Notes: a model not told the origin generated them from the letters alone. A DNA stretch of 64,000 nucleotides from Flabesymbios commensalis (GCA_964017125.1 OZ024902.1:36144676-36208675), one strand, 5' to 3'; shown: positions 11,080 through 24,600, counted from the first letter of the stretch. Program-made: numbers and translations.

Positions 11080-11945
11080 TGAACTTTAAGTATGAAGTTT
11101 GAAGTCCAAAGTCTGAACTCTTTTAAGTCCGAAGAAATATGAAGTGGCCTATATTGTCCAAAGTCTGAAATTCAAAGACCGAAGTTCAAAATCAGAAGGA
11201 CGAGGTCTGTCCGAAGTAGGCCCTATAGCAAAAGTCTGTCCGAAGTCTTACATCTGAAGTGCAAAATTCAAAGGCAGAAGTCCAAAATCCGAAGTCTGAT
11301 GTTCAAAGTCTGGCCGAGGTCCAAAGTCTGAAGTAGGAGTCTGACGTCTGAAGTCAATCCGAAGTTTGTCTGGAGTCTGTCATAAGTCTGAAAACTGTCC
11401 GAAATCTGTCTGAAGTGGTCTGCATGATGGCGATCCCCATTGATCAGCAGTTCTCCTGATCCTCATAACTTATATTATAATGTATTTCTTGAGCTTCTTT
11501 GGTTACATATGTATGTCTGTTTTTGTTTTGTGACAAATAAATTGTCAGAGTCTTTGAGTCCGAAGTTTGACGTCTGTACGATGTCTGACAATAAAGTCTG
11601 AAGCATGTCCGAAGTCCACAATCCGAAGTCTGAAAACTGATGTCTAAAGTCCACAAACGGAAGTCTGATGTACGAAGTCTGACGAAATCTGAAGCTTGAT
11701 GTCCGACGTCTGTCCCAAAACTGTCTGAATTATGTCCAAAGTCTGAAGTACTACGTATGTCTGTTCAAAACCTGGAGTCCAAAAACCAAAGTCTGAAGTC
11801 CAAAGTATGTCCAAAGTGCAAAATCCGGGTCTGAAACCAAAGTCTGAAGTCTGTCAGTTGTCTAAGTCTAAAACCGAAGTCCAGAGTCTAACGCCCAAAA
11901 TTTGAAGTTGAAAATCTGAAGTCGAAAGTCTATCTGAAGTCCGTT
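11080..11945. repeat. degenerate AAGTCTG/AAGTCC minisatellite
   Basis: The words GAAGTCTGAAGTC, CCAAAGTCTGAAG and GTCTGTCCGAAGT recur in irregular order for about 850 bp, interrupted by a roughly 110-bp unrelated stretch at 11430-11545. The basic unit is about 6-12 bases (AAGTCTG / AAGTCCA). The strand asymmetry is strong: GAAGTC dominates on the plus strand. Confidence 0.85.
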
Positions 11946-12407
11946 TAAAGTTTTTGCAATTATTATAGCTTAGTCATACAATACCGGTAATATATATTGT
12001 GTGTTTGTAGATCAATTATGACAATAACAGGCCCATTGTACCGATAATCCTGCATAGTCCTATAATTATTTTAGGCCTAGTCAAATTTTCCTTTCTCCGT
12101 TTTTTAATCGAGGTCTACGATATTACAATCTTATCCGAAGATCACATTATCAAAATATATAAATAAGTGGAATAATATTTCAGAATGAGATTATATAGAC
12201 TAACATTCAATTAACAAACAATATAAAATGAAAACACACGTGTAGACTAGGCCTACATGTATTTAATATACAAACGATTAGGCCTACCTCTAATACAATT
12301 TAAAATTATATTGTCATTGATCAGAATTTAGTTGGACAGCCCCTCCCCTAATGCAGCAAAATTTCGTCACCGATACCTCCAGGATACCCGGAGCCGCTGG
12401 CTATGTA

Positions 12408-12510
12408 CCCAACAAACACGATGAAAATTGTTGATGGCCCAACGACGGCGACGCTGGCCTAACATTGAAACAGCATTGGTTGAATGTCTTGTGTGAGAGT
12501 TTGCTTGGCC
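12408..12510. mobile_element. hairpin MITE (CCCAGCAAAC family)
   Basis: It starts CCCAACAAACACG and ends TTTGCTTGG. The core reads GGCCCAACGACGGCGACGC and GGCCTAACATTGAAACAGCA. It is nearly identical in its core to the copy at 12724-12841. Confidence 0.7.
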
Positions 12511-12668
12511 CTATCAAAAAAAAGATATTCCCCAGGAACTGCTTGTCACACTTTCATGTAGACAGAGAATGGAGGCAGAATATTATAAAGACATAATTAT
12601 AACATGACTGTATCTGCATAGATACAGATCCCGGGATACAGATACATGATGATGTTCTACCTTGTGTT

Positions 12669-12726
12669 TTCTGGGAAGACTGCATCGTATTTCTACAGAT
12701 CTGTAGAAATATGATGCAGTCCTCCC
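12669..12726. repeat. near-perfect 58-bp palindrome
   Basis: CTGGGAAGACTGCATCGTAT is followed by TTCTACAGAT and then by its inverse, ending ATGATGCAGTCCTCCCAG. The arms are about 28 bases with almost no loop. It abuts the hairpin MITE at 12724-12841, so it may be that element's neighbour or part of a composite. Confidence 0.8.
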
Positions 12727-12841
12727 AGCAAACAAGAGGCATTCCCCCAATACTGTTTCAATTTTGGGCCAACGACGGCGACGCTGGCCAACATTGAAAC
12801 AGCATTGGTTGAATGCCTTGTGTGCCTTGTGTTTGCTAGGT
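12724..12841. mobile_element. hairpin MITE (CCCAGCAAAC family)
   Basis: It starts CCCAGCAAACAAGAGGCATT and ends GTGTTTGCTAGG. The core GGGCCAACGACGGCGACGCTGGCC is a palindrome-like centre shared with the family. It is non-coding. Confidence 0.8.
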
Positions 12842-12849
12842 GGTGTCAC

Positions 12850-14550
12850 TGCGTTGAGGTCTAATGCAGGTGCCGTGCATACAGCTAATGTCGCGCAGTC
12901 GGATCACTTGTGACGTCACCGAACTGACCTAATTAATCAACTGGACAGAGGCAGGGGACAGAGGAGGACTTGTTGACCCAGTGAACTGTATATACATGTA
13001 GGTCACTGGATTGACCTGTACGCTGTTTCCTGGGCCACGCGTCATCTCTAAAGGCTGACATGGTTTAACAGAAAAACAGATATTTAACTGTGTTTATCTG
13101 AGCATATAAGTAGAAATCTCAAAATTGGAGATCGTAGTGCAATGAAGAAAGTTCTTTTTAACAGACACATGACGTTAGATTATGTTCTCAGCTCAACGTA
13201 TTTAACGTCATTGTCGTGGAATACAGCGACACTAAAATACATTAAGCCCAGACAACTGCAACAGTAGAGCTTCGCTCTACTAATAAATCAGTGATATAAC
13301 AAGAACGCCCGGAGGCTCCCCTGGTTTTTGGGGTATGACTTTATGAGAGGGACAGGGTGATTACCACAACTAACATTTAATTGGTTTACAGCAAGCAATC
13401 AGTGGTTTGGTTCATCTATTAGCGATTACGTTTAGGTTCATGTTTAGTGATTTTTATTTATATGTTACCATATTGACAATTTTATAATTCCACGGGTGTG
13501 CAATGCTGAGCATTTTAAAATAACTACATCTGGCTCCACGGCAGTCTGATTTGCATCCTTATTTGGCGAGCTCAATAACAACCCTTGGTGTAGGTGAACT
13601 AACCCAGCAAACAGTAGAGGTTGACACAATGCTGACCCAATGTTGGGCCAGTATTGGGTCAATGTCTCGTGTTTGCTGGGTAGACATACGACAGGAATGA
13701 ACATGCTATCTTTCACTTCCCACACATTGTGTTCAACTGGTGGGAGGTAGGGCCATCTGATAAAGTATATATAGGTCTTGTCTCATTGCCATGTAGTTGA
13801 TCCTCATAAGGTGTAGCAGCAGGGCAGCTCAGATAGGTGGTAGAACTTCCCTTTATAGATTTTCAATGTACACAATTAGATAGGGGAAGGTGCTGCATCG
13901 ATAAGAGTGTGTGACTGCCACGTCATTCATGCAAGCGTCCCCAGTATAAAATCCGTCGATCTTGCCGGGGGCTTTCAGGGAAATATCCTTGTCCATCCCC
14001 TCTCAATGGGACCAGGTGATCACATTAAAGGCAGCCTTGTCACGTTCAGGTGTTAAAGTAATAAATAGAATGTTGAAGAGAGAAGTAGATTACACACTAA
14101 TTTAAATAATATGTAGATATAATCCGTGTGAAGCCAGTTCCACAGGCCAGTTAGGAAATATTACACAAGAGATGCTTCATCATGACAGAACAGTGATACA
14201 CAATATCCATATTCAACCAACTAAATTTCAAGAGGTACACTTGAATTTTTTTTATATGTGTGCCCAGCAAAAAATGGTAAAGTTATTAGATCATCTGTGA
14301 TAAGCACAAAGCTTTTAAAAAACATATTTCAAGATGAAATATGCCAGAATTTCCCGCAAGCTTTCTGAACCTTATGAAAACTGATTTGCAACAAAGTAGA
14401 TGGTGGAATTTATATGCATAGATCTCTGCCAAGCTCCCGCCACTAATTATCCTATGAGATTGTTCAATGCATCAAACATTATTGAAATTCTATGAAATTG
14501 TTCAGTTTACGTCATTTTGATGGAATATTTGGGGGTCTATTAACGGAAAC
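12850..14550. other. intergenic DNA with one short MITE
   Basis: No gene was recognised. The stretch contains the 78-bp CCCAGCAAAC hairpin element at 13603-13680 and otherwise unassigned sequence. An 18-bp duplication of AATGTACTGTTTATCAT lies just beyond, at about 14573-14606. Confidence 0.5.
13603..13680. mobile_element. hairpin MITE, shortest copy (78 bp)
   Basis: It starts CCCAGCAAACAGTAGAGG and ends CTCGTGTTTGCTGGG. Inside are GACCCAATGTTGGGCC and GTATTGGGTCAATG, which pair with each other. It is flanked by TAA and TAG, consistent with a TA target. Confidence 0.8.
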
Positions 14551-14734
14551 CATCATTCAGAAATCATCACCAATGTACTGTTTATCATAATGTACTGTTT
14601 ATCATAATACAGGCTAAAGAACGGTACAAAAAATACTTGTTTGAATTCACAAGAAAAAAAATGGACGAAAACGTATGAAAAATGTGTTCTATCGTTAATT
14701 TCAAGACATAATTTCAAGACATCCACGTTCTTTG

Positions 14735-15000
14735 TGGGCACCATTGGATTGCTCATAACCAAAAACATAGGAATAGACATCAAAATCGTGACTCTAGTTA
14801 TACTAGAGCCCACGATATGGCTAAATATGTGATCTCGATGGCGGCCATTTTGAATGTGTCATAAAACGAGGTTGGGGATGGGAAAAATAGAACCCCAATA
14901 TTTCTGGCTTATTTGACCCCTAATAATGTCAAAACAATAAAATCAATTTGCGCAAGAACTTTTAATTTTAGGCATATTTCTGACATACCACAGCAGACTA
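14735..15000 (-). repeat. dispersed repeat, copy in - orientation
   Basis: This is the reverse-complement partner of 9779-10040, sharing AATGTGTCATAAAACGAGGTT and GGCTTATTTGACCCC. Divergence between the copies is moderate. Class unknown. Confidence 0.65.
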
Positions 15001-15004
15001 TACA

Positions 15005-15438
15005 ACGAGGCTAGGCTTCTCGAGGTCGCACACTGAGCCTTGCTGAAACGTATTACCACCTATTGGGATGGGGATGTTTCTAAAACAATCTCTATTTGAC
15101 CCAAGTTTGACTGCAGGTAAATACAGAAGAGAATATCACATCCATGAAGGCTGGTTTAATGTAGGGCCACTGTGTACGACACTGGCCCTACATTAAATCA
15201 ACACAGACAGTTCAACGTGGTGTGACCACATCCCAACTGGTACACACAAGACGTTAGGGTTGGAATCATGTTGAGCCTACGTCGGAGACAGTGGGCGAAC
15301 ATTAAATTGACATTTTGCTTTAAAAAATAATTAATGTTCCATATCTAAATTTTCTGATCTTTCTCCCTACCCAAATAGATGGTTCATATGATAGATTCAG
15401 CAAGGCTGGGTCTGCAATCTCGAGAAGCCTAGCCTTGG
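15005..15438. mobile_element. TIR element with GGCTAGGCTTCTCGAG ends
   Basis: The left end GAGGCTAGGCTTCTCGAG plus GAGCCTTGCTGAA is mirrored on the right by TTCAGCAAGGCTGGG and CTCGAGAAGCCTAGCCT. An internal hairpin GTAGGGCCACTGTGTACGAC / ACTGGCCCTACATT lies at 15159-15195. A related right half is found at 49305-49455. It is non-coding. Confidence 0.65.
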
Positions 15439-15681
15439 TGTACATAGGGGAGATGATGAATACTAAAACACAGATATGCACACTGATAGTGCCAAAAAAT
15501 CACTTCCGTGAACATTATAATACATCATTGGAATGAGTTTCAATAAAGTAAAAATGAATATTGACCAAGATGCAAACCTTTGATGAATGATATACATGAG
15601 TTTTTCGAAATAGCCTACTCTGGACAACCATTCTTACAATTGCAGTAGCAGGTCTGACCAGTAATAAGAGGAATTGATGAG

Positions 15682-18600
15682 TTATTTTGATCCAGGTTTC
15701 AAAGAAGTAAATATCTTAGAGCATCGTAAATGATTACAAATATCGTGAATAAAATTATTGATGTAATTGTCTTTTTCCGATTTCTTGCTCTCAAATATTA
15801 TGACAAAAGTCATTCTAGTTTCCACGCTAGACATATAATATGTGCTCTGTACTTTCTGAAAAGAGATAAAAAAAGGATACATCAAATACAACTAAAAATA
15901 CATTCCTGCAAGCCTACAAATGATGGAAGTCATATGTTTCCTCTCCCCTTTTATTATTTATAAACGAACTGTGCAACTTCAAGGTACCTAGTGATGACAA
16001 TTTTGGTCGAATTTGATGACCTCCGGATTAATTCTTGTGATGATTAGCTTTCTATCAACCACAAGGTCAATTTTATGCAATAACTAGGCCAAAATTCGTC
16101 TCCATGCAATTTTGATCAGGGCCAATACCGACACCCCTCGCCATACTTTTACTAATTCCATATTTAGGCCATTTTAGTCTACATATTTCATCAATAGTAC
16201 TATCTAAGGATAGATATTAAATAATAAATTCTTCAATATAAACTGTATCTGTATCAACCTAGCAATTACATTTTTCTTTAGAGAACACTTTGTTTTTTAA
16301 ATACGCCCCCCCCCCCCTTAAAAAAATTAGGATCCCCTTGTGAAATTTGTGACAAGTGTCTATAGGCTGCAAAGAAAGAAAGCTCCTCACTTCGTCATAG
16401 AAGTAAACTATTTTATCTCCACCAGTGGAGTCTGGTAGTCGATCATTCATAATACTGACAACAGCCGGCCAATGTTTATCTGGTCTCTCCTAAATCATAC
16501 AAAATTAAAAAAGATCAATACACAAAATACACAACATAAAATCAAATAATCAGATATTATACAGTTCATGTTATATCTACTTCACCCTTCTTTTGCTACG
16601 CCCATACATATACATTTTCAAGCTAATTTCATACCACATACAATACCATTGAACATATTTGCGGGAGACGCCAAATTAAACAATAATTCAATCTGCTAGT
16701 TTTTTTTATAAATTTATGTAAGTATTTTTTGTCATTTTAAGGAGGAAATTTTAATTTAGCAGAGCTAAATTGCGGTATGTTTTTGTTTATTCAATTTTTG
16801 TGTATTGTTTGTTCTCCTGTATTTTTTTTAAATTGGAAATGTGAGGTTCTTTGTTTATTTATTGCTGTGAATTTGAAAACATAATTAAAAATTGTCAATT
16901 GGTTATGTAATAAATCAGAAATAGCAGGGAGCATTTTCATATTAAGAAAAAAGGAAAGATTACCCCAGGGCTACAAAAGATTGCAGGGTAGCTGTCCAGC
17001 CCTGTAGGTTGTGTAGTTTCTTTGTCTGGGTGATGATAACCAACACCTCTGTATGTTTCCTCCACACCATTAACATCAAGAACAATCAGCACAGATAATG
17101 CATCTGATTTCCTCTGAAATGTAACAATTCTGAAAATGAAAAATATACAAATAAAAAATGTTGAAAAATATTGTTCAATAGTGTTTTTTAAAAGAACTAA
17201 AAAGCCTAATATATCAAAGTGACAATAAGATATCGACTAAATTTCAGTGTGGGAAGATGACCTTCAGAGCCTATAAAATTTCATGCCATACAGAGCAAAC
17301 TTTGCACCAGGCAGTCATAGAGATGGATAAATATTTACGAAATATACAGGCTATAATTCAAGTTGAACCAAACGTCAAAGTGAATAATAATTGACATTAT
17401 AAAAAGATAACGATGGAAACTGATTTTCAATGTCATATGAAGGCATGATGTATGACGATATTGAGATTCCTGTCGGACTGAGATGATCAGTTTAATTAGA
17501 GCGTCAGATAACAGTCAGTCAGGCCTGGTGTGCGTCATCACTCACTGTTGAAAAAATCACGTCGGCAAAGTCTCTTTAATATTGTCCAGATGTCTATTAC
17601 ACTGGCCAAACATGAAACCAACTCCACTAGATGGAGAAGTAGCTCATTGTCTGGTTCAGAGCACAAACTTCCATCACATTTCAGCAAACAGCAGTAACAA
17701 TCTACTTTCGCAGTACACAGTTAGCTAGCTACTGCTGTTTGCTTTTGCACAGCAGCGTATTGGCGCTGTGATATCAGTCCTGTTGATTGATCAGTCAGTC
17801 TTTGTAGTTTCCACATAGCTTCAGCACTAAAGCACTGTTGGTCTGCTAGGACAAATATGATATTTTTCAAGGGGAATAACACTGAATTGAACATAAAAGA
17901 TTATGCGATACAGTTTAGCTTCGTAAGTAATAGTAGGGGTCTTACATTTTAGACATAGTGGCGTTGCACACATTATTCATATCCATACAATAATCCTCTA
18001 AAATCACAAGGACGTGTGACTGTGACAGCACCATCCCTAATCCTATGCATATACATATAATTTTGGTATTTTACTAAAACAAAGCGGGTGTAGCACTTTT
18101 ATGGCAATCAACACAAATTATACAGTCCATGTAGAGTTGTTATTCTTGTGGACTGTTATGTTAAATACAGAATTAAGGATTACTCCCATATAATTATGTA
18201 CTTGTTAGCTTACATGAAACTTGTACGTTATGTCGGGAGAATCATACGATATAAATGCTGTACTTTACTTATTATGTAATAGATGCTGCTTTCCTGTTTA
18301 TGAAACAAAAAATAAATTCAATAAATACATAAATTCCATATAATCATGGAAGGTTTAAAGATTTCCTTCTGAGTGATACATACTTGCTATAAAAATCCAC
18401 AGAAGTTTTAGTTAAAATACTCTTCATTTCACCAGGTGGACACTGTTTGCTTAAAACATCATAGAAGTAGAGACTGAATTTTGCCACTAGATGTGCCTTG
18501 TACTTTAACAGCCATTGGTAAAGAGCAGGAACTGCTAAAGATTTGGAGCTGCCGAATCCTAGTTTTTTGCTCTAAAAATAAAGTAAAACACCTATTAGTT

Positions 18601-21600
18601 TTTCAGACAGATACAAATAGCTTAATACATGTATACCGGTACAGTATTTTTTATACAGCATTTTTCCAAAATATGAATTGTAATATTTTAACAAGCAATA
18701 GTTAATACATGTAGTCCAGTTGACGGCACCATCATTTATGTAGTGGAAAGGGATTTTCTTCTTAGTTTAAGGTTTTTGATTAATTTTCTCCTCATACACA
18801 TCTCAAGCATTTTCAGAATATATCAAAACTTGTACGAGAATACATGCCCTGGTGCATGAATGTGCCATGGGTGCTAACTCAGAGAGCTAAGTAAGTCCTA
18901 TTGGTTAGACAATAATAATTATAATATCAGTGAACATTTTTAAAACAATAAACAAATAAGATTTTAAGATGAAATCCACATATTTACTTCTTTTGCGAGA
19001 CTTCCAGGTCCCCAAGATCCTAATTTAGAATGAGCATCATGTAAATGAATAAGGCACGGCAGAAAATGCCATGTTTGTAGTTGTATTTGTGCTTCCAGTA
19101 GGTGTCGTAAAATGTCACATTCAAGCCTGCAAACATGCAGAAAAAATATTAAAATTTATATCTAATCATATAATTATATATATAATAAAAATAAGAAAAT
19201 AGAGAGAACAGCATACATGTAATGGTCTAATTTTTTATGAAGATCACTAAACCTAGTGCAAACCCTTTGAATTTCAAGGCCAATAAAGTAGCACTGGTCC
19301 GTCTGTGCTCACTCATCCTCTCTACTTCTTGGTGACATTGTGCCAAATAAATTGATATGTTTCAATGCACACAACTCAAACATAAAAAGGATCAGGTGGT
19401 TTAACGTAAGAATTGTATTAAATGGAGAGTATAGACAGATGCCTAATATTGCCCATCAGTGCCCACTAAAACCCGTATTTATCTATATTGCCCATTATTC
19501 CTCACTGGGCTGGGTAATATATTACAGTGTTTTTGCCAATCCTGGCAAGCCAGAAAATGACTACGGAACATACTGTCATAAATGAATCAGACTCAGGTCT
19601 CCTGAAAATCACTGAACTGCAACCAACACTTCTTTTTAATACAGTGAGGCGGGTACCCTCAGTGCCTAAATATAATATCATAAGTGATCTGGACTAGCTG
19701 CACAAGAAATATTACCCAGTAATGTTAAACCAATAATGTCATCTATTTACTTGAAAACACTGATTTGAGACCAAAACCTTTTTGTTTCATTGGCAGGCGG
19801 GTAAGTGTCTACATAATTTGATTCAAATTAGCAGTTCTCATGATCATTACAAATTCCTGTTTTAGTTTACAAATTCCTGCGAGTAGCAGTAAAGATGGCA
19901 ACGGCTATCTACACAAAACATTTTTTAATCCTAGCAAATGTATGAATAAGCCAAAATGTCGGTCGAGCTTCGACAAGTGTCAAACATAAGGTAAATATTT
20001 TGTGTTTGCTGGGCTGCTCTGTCGATAACAAACTATAACAGCAACAGCAAGTGTAAACACCCGATATTGTGGGTTTGATCACCATTGAGTAAGACACATC
20101 ATCAGTTTGATCATGACATTGATCATGATCAATAAAAATTATAAAAGAAACCAAAGATTTGAATCACACTTACAACAAAAAACATGTTAGGGAAAATGTC
20201 GGATTGGTGGCCATTTGAAATCTGATCTGTACCACTTTTTCACTTGTGAGTTGGTAGGTTGAGCATGTGTTCCAGAACACTGAAATTTAAATCCACAGCT
20301 CAATCCCATGATCACACTTATAAGGAGAATCTGTTTATGAATCTGACTTGTGCCATTTCCTAACTCATTTCCTACCAAGACAACTCTCATCCAAGTACTA
20401 AATGAAATAAATGAAATGAATCGGGCTGTAGGCCACCTTTGTGCACATATAGGCTAAACTGGGCCAGGAGAACCTCCTGAGGATGGTGAGATGATTGAGA
20501 TGACACTGTCCTCCAGACACAGGATTCGAAATTCGAGCCCTGGCAGTCTGAGGCCGAGCACGCTACCTCTCGGTCACGGAGGCTCCCCATAATACTGACT
20601 TTCACACATGGATGGGGGGAAACATTTTTTGTTTCTTTCAAACCGCCGAGACCGGGAACTGAACCCCGAACTCTGGCGTGAAAGGCAGCGGTGCTAACCA
20701 CTACCCTAGGGCCCCCGCCCTCCAAGTACTAAATGAAGACCGTTAGTGAATTTGATTTTGGCATAATTAATCTATTGTTGAATGATGATCAAATACAGGC
20801 AACATTCAGTTTGTCGTTTTTTATTTTCGGCTCTGTATTGTTGTCTACGTTGGTATATGGGGGGGGGGGTTGGGGGTGGTTTTGGGAAAAGGGGGTGCCT
20901 TTTGCAAGAACCGAGAATTTTAGCCTAATTTATCATTATCCTGCTCATGCAGAGCTGCCGGTAATGTGATGTTATTTTCTGACACATGTGGCTTCTAACT
21001 TGCCGTGATTCATTCGCAGTCTTCCCAAGAGGCATATCTAGATCCCCCAGAGGTACCGGTTTTGTGATTAGAAGTACTTAGAGAGATATGTGGTCTGGAA
21101 AAGAAAGGCTCAACAACCTTCAGTCCCTTCTATGTCCTAGTGAATTCAAGTGAAATACAAAACATGTTAACTGCCCAGCTGTTTTCGAGAAGTGAACCAC
21201 ACCATGTTGCTTTGTACAAGTTTTTTTGTTTTTGCAAGTTTACCGACCAGACAAACCCCGATTTCAAATCTGCCTCAGTCTGTAATAGAGAACCTTACTA
21301 CAGTATAATATATGTTTTCAGACAGTCATGTAAAAAAGGTAAACTGATTTTTATTCTGCTATTGTTCACCAAAACTGACGGAATCAATAAGACAATAAAT
21401 ATAACCAACATGCTGTGATGATTTTTGCATCACTAATACATGCATTTTCACTTAGGCCACTATGTTTAATTTAAAAAATCCAATATCTAATGAGGGAGAG
21501 CGGTAAAAAAAAACACTTAAGAAAAAAACCCATTGAACCTACTTTTGGAAAAGTTAATGAGGGAGACCAAATAAAAAAAACATTGTACAAATTACTAGAA

Positions 21601-24600
21601 AAATTAATGAGGGCGACTAATTAAAAAAAACTTTTGACCCATCTAGAAACTAGAAGGGAAATTTGACGCATATGCGTCAATTGTATGCCTCCGCAATCAC
21701 ATGAGGCCCATCTTTGACCTTGACCTTTGACCTTGACCTTTGGTAAAAAACTTTAGCCGGAGGGGTTGAATGTTTGTATAAATTTTGAATTCAATCTGTA
21801 GGACCATGTTGGCGTAGTACAAAAATACATGACCGGACGAACGGATGAACAGCCGGACATCCGGACGGACAACTCAAGAACATAATGCCTTCGCTCGCTT
21901 TGTGGCGGAGGCATAAAAAGTTAATGAGATCGACGACAAAACAAGCAAAAGCTGGAAATATGTTTTTTTAACCCCAGAAATAAACTAGTTTTGTTAATGT
22001 TTTTTTTATCGCCTGAATATAACCATTTTTCCGGAAATCAGCAACAATCCAATGCGCGCGATGGACAGAAAAAAAACATCAGTTTTTTTTGTAATGCACT
22101 GCCTAAATCTAATGCGCACGCTCATCTAAAACAGAGAAAAAACATAGTGGCCCAAGCATCATACTGACATAAAACTTGTCCTTAGAGGACTAAGGATTGG
22201 ATGATGAAAGTCTTTCTGGTGAGCTTGTGCTATTTCAGAAACCATTTCAAGTAGATCCTCATAGCCCATGGGCCTATAAGGTGCTTGATGCATAGCCCCA
22301 TGTGCATTCACCACCTGTTCAAAACTATATAAATCAAGGTAAAAATGACTGAACAAATATATTAGAACAAATAAATCGGTAATGGAGATGCAATGTTCAT
22401 GATTATCCAAAATTTAATTGTGGATAGAAGAGCTAAAATTTATATTAGAGTTACTGTGTAGCTGAAGAAAGTGCTTGTTTGTTATTACTTTTAGAATTTT
22501 GAAGCTCACTATAAATTTAAAAAATTGCTGCCACTATAGATGATACTATCCCCAGCCTACAGCTATGACAGGTACAGGCAATGGGAGAGACAAATATTAA
22601 AAAGGGTTTCATGCCCTCAATGTAGGCCAAAAACTTTAGCTATCAATTAAAAATTTCTTTCACAATACCGAGTGCAAAAGAAGCTTCCCCCTTTATTAGA
22701 GCACCCTTATGATATGTAAGTACATGTAGTTGGTACAGTAAAGTACTGTAGCTGGATAAAATACAAGGATACAATTCCATGACTTTAATTCTGGCGATGA
22801 TGAAGTGAGAAAGTTGTCCACATAAATGGCCCAGCAGTTGTTCGATATAAGGATCGTTGTCAACAGGGGTATCAGCTCCTGATCGTGGCTGACTTCCATC
22901 TCCATCTCTCACAACGTACATAAAGCTGCTGACATCACCAGTGACATTAGGATGGACAAAACTAAGCTGACTGTTTTCACCTATTTTCTTCAGTTCTTTC
23001 AGCAGGTAATCATAAGAAGATGTTTTCAAAGTCTGTATGTTGGACAAAAATTAAAGCAAATTAGTGTGTCGAAATATCGCTAGGAAAGTTAACTTAATAA
23101 GTCCAAACTTTTAGCTCATAGTGGCTTAATATAACAAACCCCAGGGTTCAGTCCTAGGTCCAATGTTTTTGGTATATATAAACAACACGACGATTTACAG
23201 AGTAGCCTTAGTTTATTCGCAGACGGCAACTTAATGCACATTTCGTCCAACAGCGACGAAACTAACAAAAATATCCTTAACAGTAATTTGAGAATAATGA
23301 AAAGTTGGGCTGAGCAATGGTTAATCAAATTTAGTGTTGAAAAAACAAAATGTTATGTTTGTTAGATATCAAAGTAATACAGATGATAAACTTATTTTTA
23401 ATAATCACGATTTAGATAATGTATCTGAATATAAACATTTAGGGGTCATTTTTCAATCTAATCTCAGCTGGAACAGCGATATCGATTTTATATGTAAGAA
23501 AGAAAGTAAACGCTTGGATATTTTAAATAGTGTGTCCCACAAAATCACTAGAAACTATGTATTTTTCGTATGCCCGTAGTATTCTGGAATATGCCGTTAT
23601 TTTATTTTGTAATACGTCCCAGGAAAACTTGAAACAGATAGATACTATACAAAAACGAGCCGGAAAGATTGTGAGTGGCGCAATTCGCTGTACCTCATCC
23701 GACGCGACATACGAAGAACTGTCATGGCAAAGATTAAATGACAGAAGACAAAATCGCATGACTATTTTCTATTCCGATATAATACACCATAGGGCACCAT
23801 CTTATCTTCTTCCACTTATTCCAGAAACTGTAGAAAACAGAGTACAAGCCTGTTATCCCCTAAGAAACCGCTCAAATTTATCATGCCCTACATTCAGAAC
23901 CAAAAACATACAAAAAATCATTCTTTCCTTCTATGACTTTATTCTGGAATAATTTGGAAGAAAATATAAAACATCTTGAAAAAATGCCGCTGAAATAAAC
24001 TTAACAAAACAAAAACCAACATGTAACCCATATTATTATCTTGGAAACAGTTCAACATAATAATTCAACAGTTCAACATAATAATGGCATTTTACGGATG
24101 AGATGCAGCGAGTTGCGACAACATTTATTTGATATGAATATCATAGAGAATAACAACTGTGAATGTGGTCTCCCAGAGACATCGTCTCATTTTTTTCTCG
24201 AATGCCCACTCTACATTGCTCCTGGGCGTATTTTATGTGATTTCTTTCTGCGTAATAATTATGAATTTACTGTTCATGTTCTTTTATATGGCATCAGTGA
24301 TGGTATAAACAATTTTATAATAAATCAGGCTGCCCAAAAATATGTTATCACTACCAACCGATTTAACTTGCTGAATAATTTGTCATGAGTCTTCTAATAA
24401 TTGCCATAACTATTCTTGATTCTTTATATCAGCGATTTAATGTATAATGCTTTTGTGCAGCAATACCATACCACTTTATTTACATGTCAGGCAACAATTA
24501 TTTTTATTTTTTTTATCGCAAGAGAAGCCTCTATTACACTTTTGTACTGCTTCAATTGTTAATAAAATATGTTTACACTAGAAAACATATTACATATTTA

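Noticed and set aside
20406-20720. A similar ~70-residue frame ([20 protein letters not shown]) shared by three loci
   Set aside because: It is read through the tRNA-like heads of the SINE. Similarity reflects the shared RNA-gene-derived DNA, not a protein.
22643-22760. Extension of KICS2 exon 3 past 22773 to a stop at 22643
   Set aside because: The frame stays open but loses similarity. The GTATCC donor at 22772 joins in phase to EFFEQV, matching the DFYEK segment of KICS2 as remembered.
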